Assembly (NCBI RefSeq): GCF_037975245.1
Contig: NC_092568.1
Span: 26,098,501 to 26,162,500, forward strand
Origin: Apostichopus japonicus
Lineage: Eukaryota > Echinodermata > Holothuroidea > Aspidochirotida > Stichopodidae
Reading direction: 5' to 3'
Length of the DNA stretch: 64,000 bases
Part shown: piece after piece, positions 35,101 through 45,629 of the stretch
Numbering within the stretch: position 1 is the first letter of the stretch
Layout: each line of letters opens with the position of its first letter
Position numbers and translations under genes: made by a program
Notes under the pieces: model-generated
What the model saw: only the letters and a program-made list of their open reading frames with translations
Database searches by the model: none
What the model was told of the DNA's origin: nothing

Positions 35101-35956
35101 ACCAGATGAGTTATTGGGGTCAAACAGCACACCACTCCTCCACATTATATATCTTCTTTTACCCCCAGTGTGCCTCCTCTTTGATAAAAGGATGATTCTT
35201 GTCAGTGTGTGTTCCTACTACTGTCAAAAACATTCCATGTTTATGCCAGCAAATTTATAACCAGTTGCATTCCATTAGGGCAGTATCTTGAAGCTTTGAC
35301 TGCATGCTGTATGACTCAATGACTCCTTTCATGCGGGCAGAATTGTCCTATAATATCTAATCACCGCTGTGGAATTACACACTATATACACATTCTTCCT
35401 TCAGTATTTTAATTAAACACTTGTTATTTGTTTTAGTTTTTTATCTTTTTAAGAGGATACAAAGGCCAGTTGTACCATGGTTGTATTGTCTAGGCTCTAA
35501 CTTTGAGTGCATGCGTACATTGTGACTGTCAGTATAAGGTTGTAAGTATATCTTGCTCAAAAGTTTTGGTTTCTTTCATTGTTCTTAATCCTTATAGGAT
35601 GATTCATATATGAGCATAGGGTTTACCTTCTTGTGAAAGACAGGATATAAGATCGTAGGTGTCATAAAATGGGTGAAGGTAAGAGCTAGGATTGACAAAT
35701 TGGACACCATGTGGTTGCCAATACCCGTTGGTCGTTCCCTAATTAATATACAGGCGTGACGAGTGTTTGTTTAGATAGAGCAAATGATTTCATTCACAAG
35801 TTTAATTCATTCATAAAAATTCAATTCAGTTATGCTTATTTTAGTTATGCTTATTTTAGTTATGCTTATTTAAGTTATGCTTATTTTATGCTTATTTTAG
35901 TTATGCTTATTTTAGTTATTGGTTATTTTACTTTGTATTTCTTCTTCTCCTGTTAG
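32200..35956. other. Region upstream of the nuclear receptor gene, no coding exon seen
   Basis: AT-rich. Includes a C/T-rich patch near 34760-34810 and a 15-bp tandem repeat at 35828-35925. The receptor promoter and first exon are probably in this stretch but cannot be placed by eye. Confidence 0.4.
35828..35925 (+). repeat. 15-bp tandem repeat, AGTTATGCTTATTTT
   Basis: About six imperfect copies end 30 bases before the acceptor of the receptor's 5' UTR exon. Confidence 0.85.
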
Positions 35957-36021
35957 GTGGTTGATGCTGACAGTCATTTGCTGGTAATATCTCCTGGACA
36001 GACGTCAGACAGTAATGTAAG
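35957..36021 (+). other. Probable 5' UTR exon of the nuclear receptor gene
   Basis: A good acceptor (CTTCTTCTCCTGTTAG) and donor (GTAAG|GTATGG) bracket 65 bases. Spliced to the next exon at 36217, no reading frame through it joins in frame to the receptor. It carries a short upstream frame (ATGCTGACAGTC to TAA). It is best read as 5' UTR. Confidence 0.5.
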
Positions 36022-36216
36022 GTATGGGATTTAGATAAGTCTATAAATTTATTAAAATATAAACCATGTCCAAAAAAAAAAAACACTTGTCACTTAGTAT
36101 CAAAAGTAAATGATGTGTTGAAAGAACAGTAGGAGCCAAATGTAAGAAACAGCTTTCATTATTTTAAGCTGCTAAACTAATATGACATATGTTCGTAATT
36201 TTATGTTTCCGCGTAG

Positions 36217-39200
36217 ATGTCCGATCTGGTAGGTTTCGATAATGACGATGACTCCGAGTTGGGAAACTTTGTGACATCACTGAGTCCATCCAGCTCCAGC
36301 CTCGGTTCCAGTCAAGATCTCTCCCAATCGGAGCAAGCTTCCTCTTCAAAGATAGATGACTTCATACTAGACCAGAGTAACCCAGAGTCCAGCAAGAATT
36401 TAGGACAGGACAGGATTTGTCTGATCTGTGGAGACAAGGCCAATGGCGTCCATTACAATGTCCTCTCATGCGAAGGATGCAAGAGCTTCTTCTTACGGAA
36501 CATCAAACAGAAGACAGAGTTCGTGTGTGCGCAGGGTGGCAAATGTGACATGGACCTCTACACCAGGAGGCACTGTCCAGCGTGTCGGATGAAGAGATGT
36601 CTGGAGTGTGGCATGAATATCGAAAGTGAGTACTCGACTGATGAAATATCGTTTTGTGAAAATTGATAAGCGATTTGAAGTTTTGATGGCTACTAGGGAG
36701 GTTTTGTAAGTTTTGCAGAAAATAACCAGTAAATAATAGTATTCTTGAAATAGCAATATGCTGGCACTCCTTTGTGTCTGTGATGTTGAAGAGCTTAAAT
36801 TTGGTGGTATGTATTCCAGATATTAAGTAGGCGAACTTGGAAGATATAAGAAGACTAAATAATGTATAAAACAAACAAAGATAAATCTTAGAAATTCAGC
36901 TAGATGTTCATTAAGGAATTGTAATGTGCAGTACATTAATCCAATGTCATGTGAATCCCCATCCCACCCCACCCCAGCCCACCCCACCCTACCCCATCCC
37001 ACCCCACCTCTGCCTTTCAAAGGAAATTTACAGAATTGTACGATTTACATGCTTGGGTGGAAAAGTTATGAATTGTTTCTCAAAGTTCACTTTGCATCCT
37101 TAAAATAAAATGTTTTAAGTCGTAGTTAAACAGGTAGAAAAACTGAACAGACATGTGTACTTGTTGGTTATCCATTACAGTACCTCAAAGACAAGCATGA
37201 TAGATATAACATGACGTATCAGCACGAACCATTACAGTACTCAATTGGATTACAATCAAAAAGACAGTAGCCATGGAGCTTTCCTAATTCTGAAGACGTT
37301 TAAATGCTTTGCTGATCAATTTGGTTGAGAATTATGAAGGAATATATTGTTTCTATGTGAACAATAGTATGGTCTAGTGTGCTTTCAGTTGAAGATTAAT
37401 CAATTAAATGCAATTAGTTACTTCAAATTAATTAATCTGGTTAACTACACCATACTCTTAAATTGTATTGTTTGTTTACATCTTCTAAACTGAGGAGCTC
37501 AGTTTCTGTTTCAAAAGGAATAACTTGGTGATGTATTTACCAAGAATGTTTGACAAAATTTTTTTAAAGTTCAGTGGTTATTTTTTTACATTTCTTAATT
37601 TCAGAAGGATGAAGATAGTGCTTCCAATTGTCCACCACTATTTGAACCATTTTTTTTTACTGCTTTGTTCTTGATTTTCTTTCTATGATATTATAAATAA
37701 CATCACTTTTGTACACAGGAGTTTGGGACCCAAAGAGATTACAAACAAGAAAACCTCTGGTTAGGATGAAGAGGAAAAAGAAAAGACCGCGTAGTCCAAA
37801 AGTTGTCTCCCAAAGTCCTCAGTGGAATTCACCTCTGGCCCCTCTTTCTGTCGACCAGTCTGAACTCTTAGACAGACTGGAGAAAGGCTACTCTGCCTCG
37901 AAAGATCTCTTCCGAAATATCACGGTAAGAAGTTTACTTGGTCACTCGCTCAGCATCATTAGACTAACATGTCTGGGTTTTCAAAGAACCCAAGTTGACT
38001 TTCTTACAAGTTGGAAGCAGGTCTCTGAGTTCAGTTTGTTCAATTTTGCCAATGATTTTTGTTTTGATGCCAAACTCGTATTACAAGTGTATTTCTATAG
38101 CTTGACAAGTCAACTTGTATTTCAAATAAAGAACCACACGTCTTGGTTTCTGAAAGAAAAGTTTGCGTTGCTTTGTTAATATGTGATTAATTATCCCCTT
38201 ACATCTATCACTTTGTGTTCACCCTGCTCATTAACCTGTCTGTCTTCTGTGCGTGTTTTTTGTCCCTTCTGCTATTGGGTCATTCCGTGTCAAATCACGG
38301 ATGGCTGTTGCTGCACCCTCTCCAAAAATTCTCATTTTTTGTATGATTGGACCATCATGAAATAAGCATATTCTGAAAATTTCAGTTGCATTGCTTTACA
38401 ATTGACCGATTTATCACACTTTGAAATTCCGCAATTTGTCGCCACCATGGCATTTTGGCATTTTCTTGACTTTTGAGGTCTCATTTCTCAGCAATTAAAC
38501 ATTCTACTACCTTTCTATTACAGATGCCTATAGAGTCTATCCCAGAGAACAGAAAATTAAAAAATTAGGCTACAAAAATATTGTCTTGTGGAGTTAGGTC
38601 AACTTAAAAGTGTCAAAATATTCGATTTTTGTACTTTTCACTAAAAAATGTGCTATTTTTAGTGATGAATTGCTCCTAAACCATTGCTTCAGGGTACTTG
38701 ATTCTTTCAGAAGTTATTATGTCTGGTACAAACATTACAAAATAATGATTACAATGCTTTCCTATAAGATGTTTGCAAGTTGTGCAACTCTAAAGTTGCT
38801 ATTTCATGCTGCGATTCAGCATGAGGTAGGGGTTTTGATGCCAATTTTTTACCAAAGTAACCATGTTATAGCTGTCAGGGTTTTATACTTTAATTATAAG
38901 TATAAAGTTCTTACACCTAAACAAATTTCAGGGTTCTAGCTGTTCTCAATATAAATTTATGAAGTTGTTAAGTTGCACCAATGTACAAAAGAGGTCGTCT
39001 TTGACAGCCAATAACTCAAAACGCGTCATGTTGAAAAAATCTGATAATTTTTTCTGGAAGAGATATAGTACCACCCTGTTTGTACAAAAAATTTCAAAGT
39101 TTGGGATTTTTACAAAAAAACGTTTTTGCAGTACAGTGTATGTACTGTACATACATGTATGTACTGGTTGAAATTCATTTTATAAGTCTTCTAATTAAAT

Positions 39201-42200
39201 GAATTCAACCAGGAGCAGACAAGTACATTGGAAATAGTAGTTATTTTATATGAAATTAAAAAATGCACAGTATTAAATTGAATGACCTTGAAGTACAGTA
39301 CAATATCCAGGCTCAAAACACATGGAACATCAAAACAAGCAAAAACGTTTTTTTGTAAAACTACAACATACCCCAAAATTTGGTGATTTGATATGGAATG
39401 ACCCTATTGTTACTTGTCATTTAGCCTTTGAAGAAGATTCTGCTAGGATCGAAACGTCAGGGCAACTTACTTTTACACATTCTCCTACACAGGCTCTCTA
39501 GTGGATAAGCAGTTTGCTAACAGTTTTATTTTATTTTTATGTGATTAATTAATAAGAAATGAAAACCTGACCAGACATTGAACTGTTGAGGATTGATGAG
39601 GTTTCAATAATTACTCGATCTTCATGTTTCATTTTGATATATCATCATTGATCATTGTCAGAGTAGTTAAAGGGATAACAAATTGTATTGTTATATCAAA
39701 TAATGGTATATAAAATAAAGGGTTAGTTATATAAAATTTATATCACAGAGCAAAGTAAGAAAGAAATGCATTTGTCCAACTTGGTATTTCATTCCTTTGC
39801 TGAGATATTACAAAAATTTGCAATTTATTCAGATGAGTACATTGTGCAATAATTTGTGATGTTATACATGGACATTGGACAACAGGCTGAATTCAGTATT
39901 TTTCACGGATGCAATGAGGAACCACTACGTAATTGAAATCACCAATTAGTTTTGATGAAGTCACTCGATCATCCATAATAACTTGTCACACGTTTGAATT
40001 ATATTCCGAGGCGAGATATAATCGTGTCAGTTTTATAAAAAAACAAAACCAGCTGTTGGTTTAGTCTATGAATGACATCACTGACTAGTGTGCAATGCAC
40101 TCATCCAAATAAAGTGAATAAAAATATAATGTTTCATATCTCAACAAGGGAGTAAGCTATTAAAGCTGGTTGTTAAATTAATGTTCTTCAATTAACAGAC
40201 TCTGTGTTGTGTATTTGATCATTCTCAGCTACTGTTGTTATCCCTTTAAACTAAATAACAGTGTTCTGTCGAGTTTAATCTTCTGCAATCACTTTCGTTT
40301 GATTTCACAAAATTAATTTGTGAGGAAATTGGCTTACATATATATATTAAGTTTAAGTATATTGGGCAGCTAGCTTCTTTGATCTGTGCTTTGAAAAGTT
40401 TGTCAACCCCAAACAGAAGTTTGTTTTGAATCAACAAACTTTTAAGACATTTCATGGCATATCTGAACTGGGAACACCATCATGATAAAAGAAGTGTTTT
40501 TTTTAATTATTTTTTTATCAGTGCTTGTTGTAACAAGAGCTCAGAGTGTATAAAGCCACCTGCACACACGTAGTCAAGATCAGATCTCACTCAGCCTCTG
40601 ATTTCATAACTTCATGTAAATATATGTCAGGTTCTGAAAAGTTTGTTCACCCTGGAAATGCCCATGAATTATAAATACATGGATATTGAAGTAGTAAGAT
40701 AAAGAAGCATATGCGCTCTTTGTTTAATCTGACATGGCGTCCTTAAGTAGTATTAACAAGATTGACAGAGTTTTAATGAATTTGCCTTCCTGTCTCACTC
40801 AGAGGATTAAATATACATTTACTGTATGACCTTGAAGAGTGTTGTTCAATTTACAGAGATGGTACACAGAGATGGTCTAAGTATGACATGACCTGATTGT
40901 GTTTCCACAAATATCTAGACGAGCACTTGACTTCTTCCTCTCTCATGTCAATCCTTTATTTCTAATGTTGTGTTTTTTTTTCTTGCCGATGGCACAAGGA
41001 ATATATATATGCGATGGTGATAGCGTTAGTTGGGGTATATGTGTGTATATGTGACACCCTGGTTTGTAAACATGATATAAACTCACCAAGCATAGCTTGC
41101 ATAAAGTTAACATGTCATGTTATTGAGTGATGTCAAAGACACTTTGAGGTCACCAGTGATCAAAGTATGTGGAAACCTTGTTTGTAAGCTTACAGAACAT
41201 CTGTGTGGCATTGGTGAATGTCATGGTCAGGAGGTAGGAGCCCCTCAATGAATACTACACTTTCAGCAGTTCTTTTAGAGGTCAAAGGTCATTTGTGGTC
41301 AAGTTCACAAATTTTAGCTTTTGTGTACCTCATAGTTGGTATGTAGGTGTTCGTTAAAATGTTCTAGGCTGCTTCCGTTATTGGTGGTCAAAGGTCATTT
41401 GAGGTGACAATAGATGTCAAGGTCTAAACTTGTAAACTTGATAACACCAAAAGTAAAACTTGGATGAACTGCATGCTTAGCATGTACAAGAACCCTAGTG
41501 TTTTCTGAAGAGGTCAAAGGTCATGTGAGATCAATAGGTGTCAAAGTCTGAAATCCACATAAACATTATAACTCCAAAGTTAAAGCTACAATATATCTGT
41601 GAGTTTACCGATGCTATCATTTTTTTGGGTGAACATACATCTGGTCAAATTCAGTTTCATGAAGGGGTCAATATACAATAGGTCTTAAGTAAACCTTCTA
41701 AAGAACACACAGTCAGCCAAGAAAATGAATCTACTTCAAAGAGTTCATACACTTATGTCGGGTGCTTTAAAAACAAACTCATTTGGCCCTTGTCTGTTTT
41801 CACTCTCTGAGCTTCAAGGGGTCCACAGGTTTTCTCAAATGGTCTCAAAATTTGCTCAAGGTATAAACAGATTATCTCAAATGGACTCAAAATTGGCCTT
41901 ATTCTCTGTGATATCCACTAGATGGCTTTGGCAATAAGTTGTGAAAATATTTCACAGTGAATAAACAATTTCATGTAAATCATTCACTAATAACAGTTAT
42001 TAAAGGTGTGGTTGTTGGCAGAGCTGATTTGCTAGCTCAAAATAGGTAATAGAAATGTCAGATACTCTGCAAATGGAATTGAAGAATGGTTATGGTTATA
42101 AGAAAATCAATTTAATCAAATGCCATATCTTGCCTACGACATTGCTTTGTTTCACATACTGCCATATGTACCCTCAAATTTTGTGAAAATCTAGTGCATT

Positions 42201-44453
42201 TGATATGCAATAAATTCTCTTTGCTCTTTCAAAAATATAGAGTGGTACCGTGAATGGAATAAATGTAATTATAAATCCTTTCTTATATCTTCCTGTCCCT
42301 TTTTTTTGTGTCATCAGAGGGGTATCCCAGAGAAGTTTGTGAACTACTGGACCCAAGCTTCGAGTGTCAGACATCCTAATTCAATAACTGACGACAGTAA
42401 GGTCGAGAAAAATACCCAAGAGACTCTAGAACCCAGCCCCAAGAAGGAAGACGAGGTTATTACCACTACACCCGACCCATCTGAAAATCATAAGGGAGGG
42501 ACGACATGCTTACCATCCATCCATAAAGTAACAGAGTACCTGACCAAAGGCTGTGCCTCTGGTGGCAATAGCAATAAAGATATCAAACTTCCAGAACACT
42601 GCGAGCCAGTCCACAAAGAGATGCTACACCTAGCCATGGATATGTTCGCTACGGTCGTGAAACAGACCATCCACTTTGCCAAGAATATTCCAGGCTTCAC
42701 GGACCTGACGTGCGACGATCAGGCCGTGCTGATCAAGTCGAGCATAGTCGACGCGCTGCTCTTGCGGTGCACCGAGTCCTTTGAACTCGAGAAGGGTTAC
42801 TTGGAGAATCCTTTCAATGGCGATAAGTTTGACATCAATATGATGTACTATATGGGGTTTTCAGCTCTTCCAGAACCAGCGTTCCAGTTCATGAGGTCTA
42901 CGAAGGCGTGTGGCCTAAACAAAGCAGAGTTTGCACTCCTCACCGCTGCTGCGATTATTGCACCAGGTATAAAGCTTTTGCCATTCCGATCCTTGTTTAT
43001 CAATGTTATACGTTTTCTATCATGATGATTTCTCTCTATGCAGGGTATAAGGAAATTGAGCAAAATATGTACCATTTTGCAAGGTTTCTGTCAATTTTTA
43101 TGTTTCCTTGCCTCCCCTTACAGCCCCACATTTTTGGTAACTTGCCTTAGGCAGGCAAGTTAACCTATGCAATCAAGTTGGCATGTGGGTGTGTGTGCGT
43201 GTGTGTGTATGTGACGCCCCAGCTTGTAAATAAAATATCTCAAGATAGGTGACCTCTGCAGTTCTCATATGTGGCAAATCACTTTGCCATAATTAGTACA
43301 AGAATCCTATTGTTTTGGGTGGAGGTCAATTGTCATTTGGGTCAGCAGAGTACAAAATGTGAAAATCTCAAAAATCCTGTATCCATTCTCCAGAACCTGA
43401 ATATCAAAGGAGCTTATACTTGATATCTTTGTAATCACCATATCTCCAGATAGGAAACTTTATTGGCTCTCATATCTTGCATGTGGCTGCCCTATAATGA
43501 ATACAAGAACCTTATTGTTTTTTTTGTGAAGGTCAAAGGTCATTTGGGGTCCAAATGGTCAAAACATCAAAGTACTTTATCTTTGAGAACTTCGCCTTCT
43601 AAAAAGAGATTATATATGCATGGTAGATTACCCAAATGATAAGTAAAATCCTCCACAATTTGGTGCAGGTGAAAGCTCATTTAAGGTTTGCAGAAGTCAA
43701 ACCTTATAAAATTTCTAAAGGTCAGGTCTCAATGAAGATGTGAAACTTATGCTGATTTGACTTCCCCATATGTGGTAGAACCTCCTTGCTGCTTTAGGTG
43801 CAGGTCAAAGGTCGGCTTAGGGTACATACAGTATGAACTTTAGCCAGAGTTAGCTTGCAAAGTACTCTTGTGCTGCATATGTAATGTATTTAAAAGCAAG
43901 TAACTGCTGGGAGGGCTCTCCTTCTGGTTCTCTTTTCCAAAAGTGTCACAATTTCTTTGATTTTGTTAATCCTTGCTGGAGGCAAATTTTTGTACGTAAA
44001 GTACTGTTATATTTTAAAAATGTTCATATAGCAAATGTGGCACAGAATCTCTTAGCCTGTTGGTTTTCTGATCTTCTATGTTGTACCAACAGCCTATTAT
44101 ATTTTATGTTGGCCATTGGTGACTGTAGAAGCTGTTCTTCCAAATTACAGGCAATGTGATATTAAATGTCCCTGGTTGACATTTTAAACCGTTTTTGTCT
44201 TCCACTCGCAGATCGTTCAGACCTCAAGAATCGTGACTTAGCAGAAAGTATGCAGACACTCTTAATTTCAACACTGTACTCAGCAACCAAACATTTCCAC
44301 CCAGACAAACCCCTACTCTTTGCAAACCTTATGTCCAAGCTAACCACTTTGAGAGACATGTCGGTACTGCACCTCAGTGAACTTATGGAGGTCCAGGTTC
44401 GTGAGACAGACCTGAGTCCTCTCGTCGTGGAACTGTTCGGCCTGGACTCGTGA
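36217..44453 (+). CDS. Nuclear receptor of the NR1H (LXR/FXR/EcR-like) group
   Basis: Ligand-regulated transcription factor. Exons 36217-36625, 37719-37924, 42318-42966 and 44212-44453 join in frame to 501 residues. There is an acidic, Ser-rich N-terminus. The DNA-binding domain spans residues 68-133, with zinc cysteines 68, 71, 85, 88 and 104, 110, 120, 123. A basic hinge (MKRKKKRPR, 153-161) should act as a nuclear localisation signal. The ligand-binding domain runs from about 300 to 501, with the signature HFAKNIPGFTDL, charge-clamp Lys345 and AF-2 helix LVVELFGL (Glu495). HYNVLSCEGCK and helix 9-10 sequence resemble LXR most, and the intron at AP|DRSDL is at an NR1H-type position. Oddities are a P-box EGCKS with FFLRN in place of FFRR, and Phe497 where LXR and FXR have the switch Trp, while the partner His475 is kept. 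Exact orthology is unsettled; it may be an echinoderm-specific paralogue. Confidence 0.92.
36958..37014 (+). repeat. CCCCA-type pentanucleotide repeat
   Basis: A run of CCCACCCCA-like units in the first intron of the receptor gene. Simple-sequence DNA. Confidence 0.75.
38277..39404. mobile_element. Non-autonomous DNA transposon, 1128 bp, with GGGTCATTCC inverted ends
   Basis: The left end GGGTCATTCCGTGTCAAATC is mirrored at the right end by GATTTGATATGGAATGACCC. TATT flanks both ends (38273-38276 and 39405-39408), a possible 4-bp target duplication. There is no transposase frame. It contains a hairpin near 39165-39213 (GGTTGAAATTCATTT / AAATGAATTCAACC). It sits in intron 2 of the receptor gene. 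Superfamily not assigned. Confidence 0.78.
39430..39462 (+). repeat. Second copy of the GAAGAAGATTCTG...AAACGTCAG motif
   Basis: Matches 11239-11273 in order and spacing. It lies just outside the 1128-bp element. Confidence 0.4.
39463..42317 (+). other. Rest of receptor intron 2
   Basis: No exon seen. 40975-41700 is a dispersed repeat, related to 43180-43830, whose copies carry AGGTCA direct repeats. The rest is AT-rich. Confidence 0.45.
40975..41700 (+). repeat. Dispersed repeat rich in AGGTCA direct repeats, copy 1
   Basis: Begins with a GTGTGTATATGTGACACCC tract and continues with successive AGGTCAAAGGTCA-like units (41279-41291 perfect, 41385-41397 one mismatch, 41511-41523 perfect). 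The same order of TGTGAC, TTGTAAA and GGTCAAAGGTCA blocks recurs at 43180-43830. AGGTCA spaced by one base is the DR1 nuclear-receptor half-site arrangement. Confidence 0.65.
43180..43830 (+). repeat. Dispersed repeat rich in AGGTCA direct repeats, copy 2
   Basis: In receptor intron 3. A GTGTGTGTGTATGTGACGCC tract leads into diverged units with AGGTCAAAGGTCA at 43530-43542 and AGGTCAAAGGTCG at 43802-43814. It is related in layout to 40975-41700. Confidence 0.65.
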
Positions 44454-44639
44454 CAGACTTACAGACCTTGAAGATGCATGTACTTTGCAACGGGTATTCA
44501 GTCTTCTCTTGTAGCTACAAGTTTTGTACGCAACTTATTTTTCATGACTCGTGAGTATGGCATCTAAGGTACTCAGCTTTGTGATGCTGGTTGGGAACCA
44601 AGCAGCTATCTTATGAAACGGGTCTCTACAGTGTTGGTA

Positions 44640-44940
44640 TTGAAGTTGAAGAAGGGCTTCAAGATCCAAGTCATGCCACCTTATTAATATTTTCCTGCAA
44701 TGAGGGTTGCTGATGTGGTGATGTTCTTCAAGATCCAAGCAGTTCCACTTTATTAATATTGTCCTGCAATGAGGGTAGCTGGTATGGTGATGTTCTTCAA
44801 GATCCAAGCAGTGCCACCTTATTTATATTGTCCTGCAATGAGGGTAGCTGGTGTGGTGATTGCTCTACAAGATCAAAGTAACCTTCTTATCAATAAGGGA
44901 CCTGCTTTGAGGATAGCCACTTGGTGGTGCTCTCCAAGAT
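44640..44940 (+). repeat. 69-bp tandem repeat in the receptor 3' UTR
   Basis: Units beginning AAGATCCAAG recur at 44661, 44730, 44799 and 44869, with shared GTCCTGCAATGAGGGTAGCT. About 3.5 copies. Because 69 is a multiple of three, the opposite strand shows a repeated 23-codon open frame, which is a by-product and not a gene. Confidence 0.8.
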
Positions 44941-45614
44941 GCATGCTGTAATCTCCTTCAAAGAGAGTCTGAGGTTGTAGTACGTTTCTTGATTATAAAC
45001 TTCAAGAGCTTTGCAGCCTTCTTATTGATAAGGTTCATGTTGTCATGGTACCCATTTCATTTGGAGTGTTCTTCAAGCTGCCATGTTTTTCACAGAGTCT
45101 CTGAAACTGAGAGTGAAATCCTGGAAGAGCTATCTATGGAATTGTCATGAGTCAGTTCCTGGTTTAAAAACAAAAACAAAATAGTTTCTCAAAATTGCCA
45201 AAATTCATTTGACACCAAGAACTTGGTGTAGAAGACATTAGAGGATCTTCACAGCTAATTATATAGGCAGCATAAACCTGATTAAAACAAAGGGTTCATA
45301 AGCTTCTGTTTATTGGAAGAGTAGACTTTTCCTCTCATGCATCTGAAATAGCATTGCACTTTCCATCATTTGAAATCAGGAAACATTTGTCTACGTTCAC
45401 AGTATTTTCAACACTGGTATTTTCAACAATGACCTTGTCGGCAACATTTCTCCAGGCTATAAGAAATTCCCAGGCAGTGGTGGTTTCATTGTTGCACTTT
45501 ACAACAGCAGTGTATGTAATGCTCTTTGATTGTTAGTAATCGTGTGCCTATGAAAGAGGAAACAGTTTAACTTTCAGATATGAACCTCCACATTGGTTCT
45601 TATTATATTCTGTG

Positions 45615-45620
45615 AATAAA
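45615..45620 (+). terminator. Candidate polyadenylation signal of the receptor gene
   Basis: AATAAA about 1.16 kb past the receptor stop. Assigned by position only. Confidence 0.35.
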
Positions 45621-45629
45621 CACCTATTT

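Noticed and set aside
44535-44807. Minus-strand frame with 23-residue repeats (DLEEHHH...)
   Set aside because: It is the antisense of the 69-bp repeat in the receptor 3' UTR. The unit is a multiple of three, so an open frame is expected by chance.
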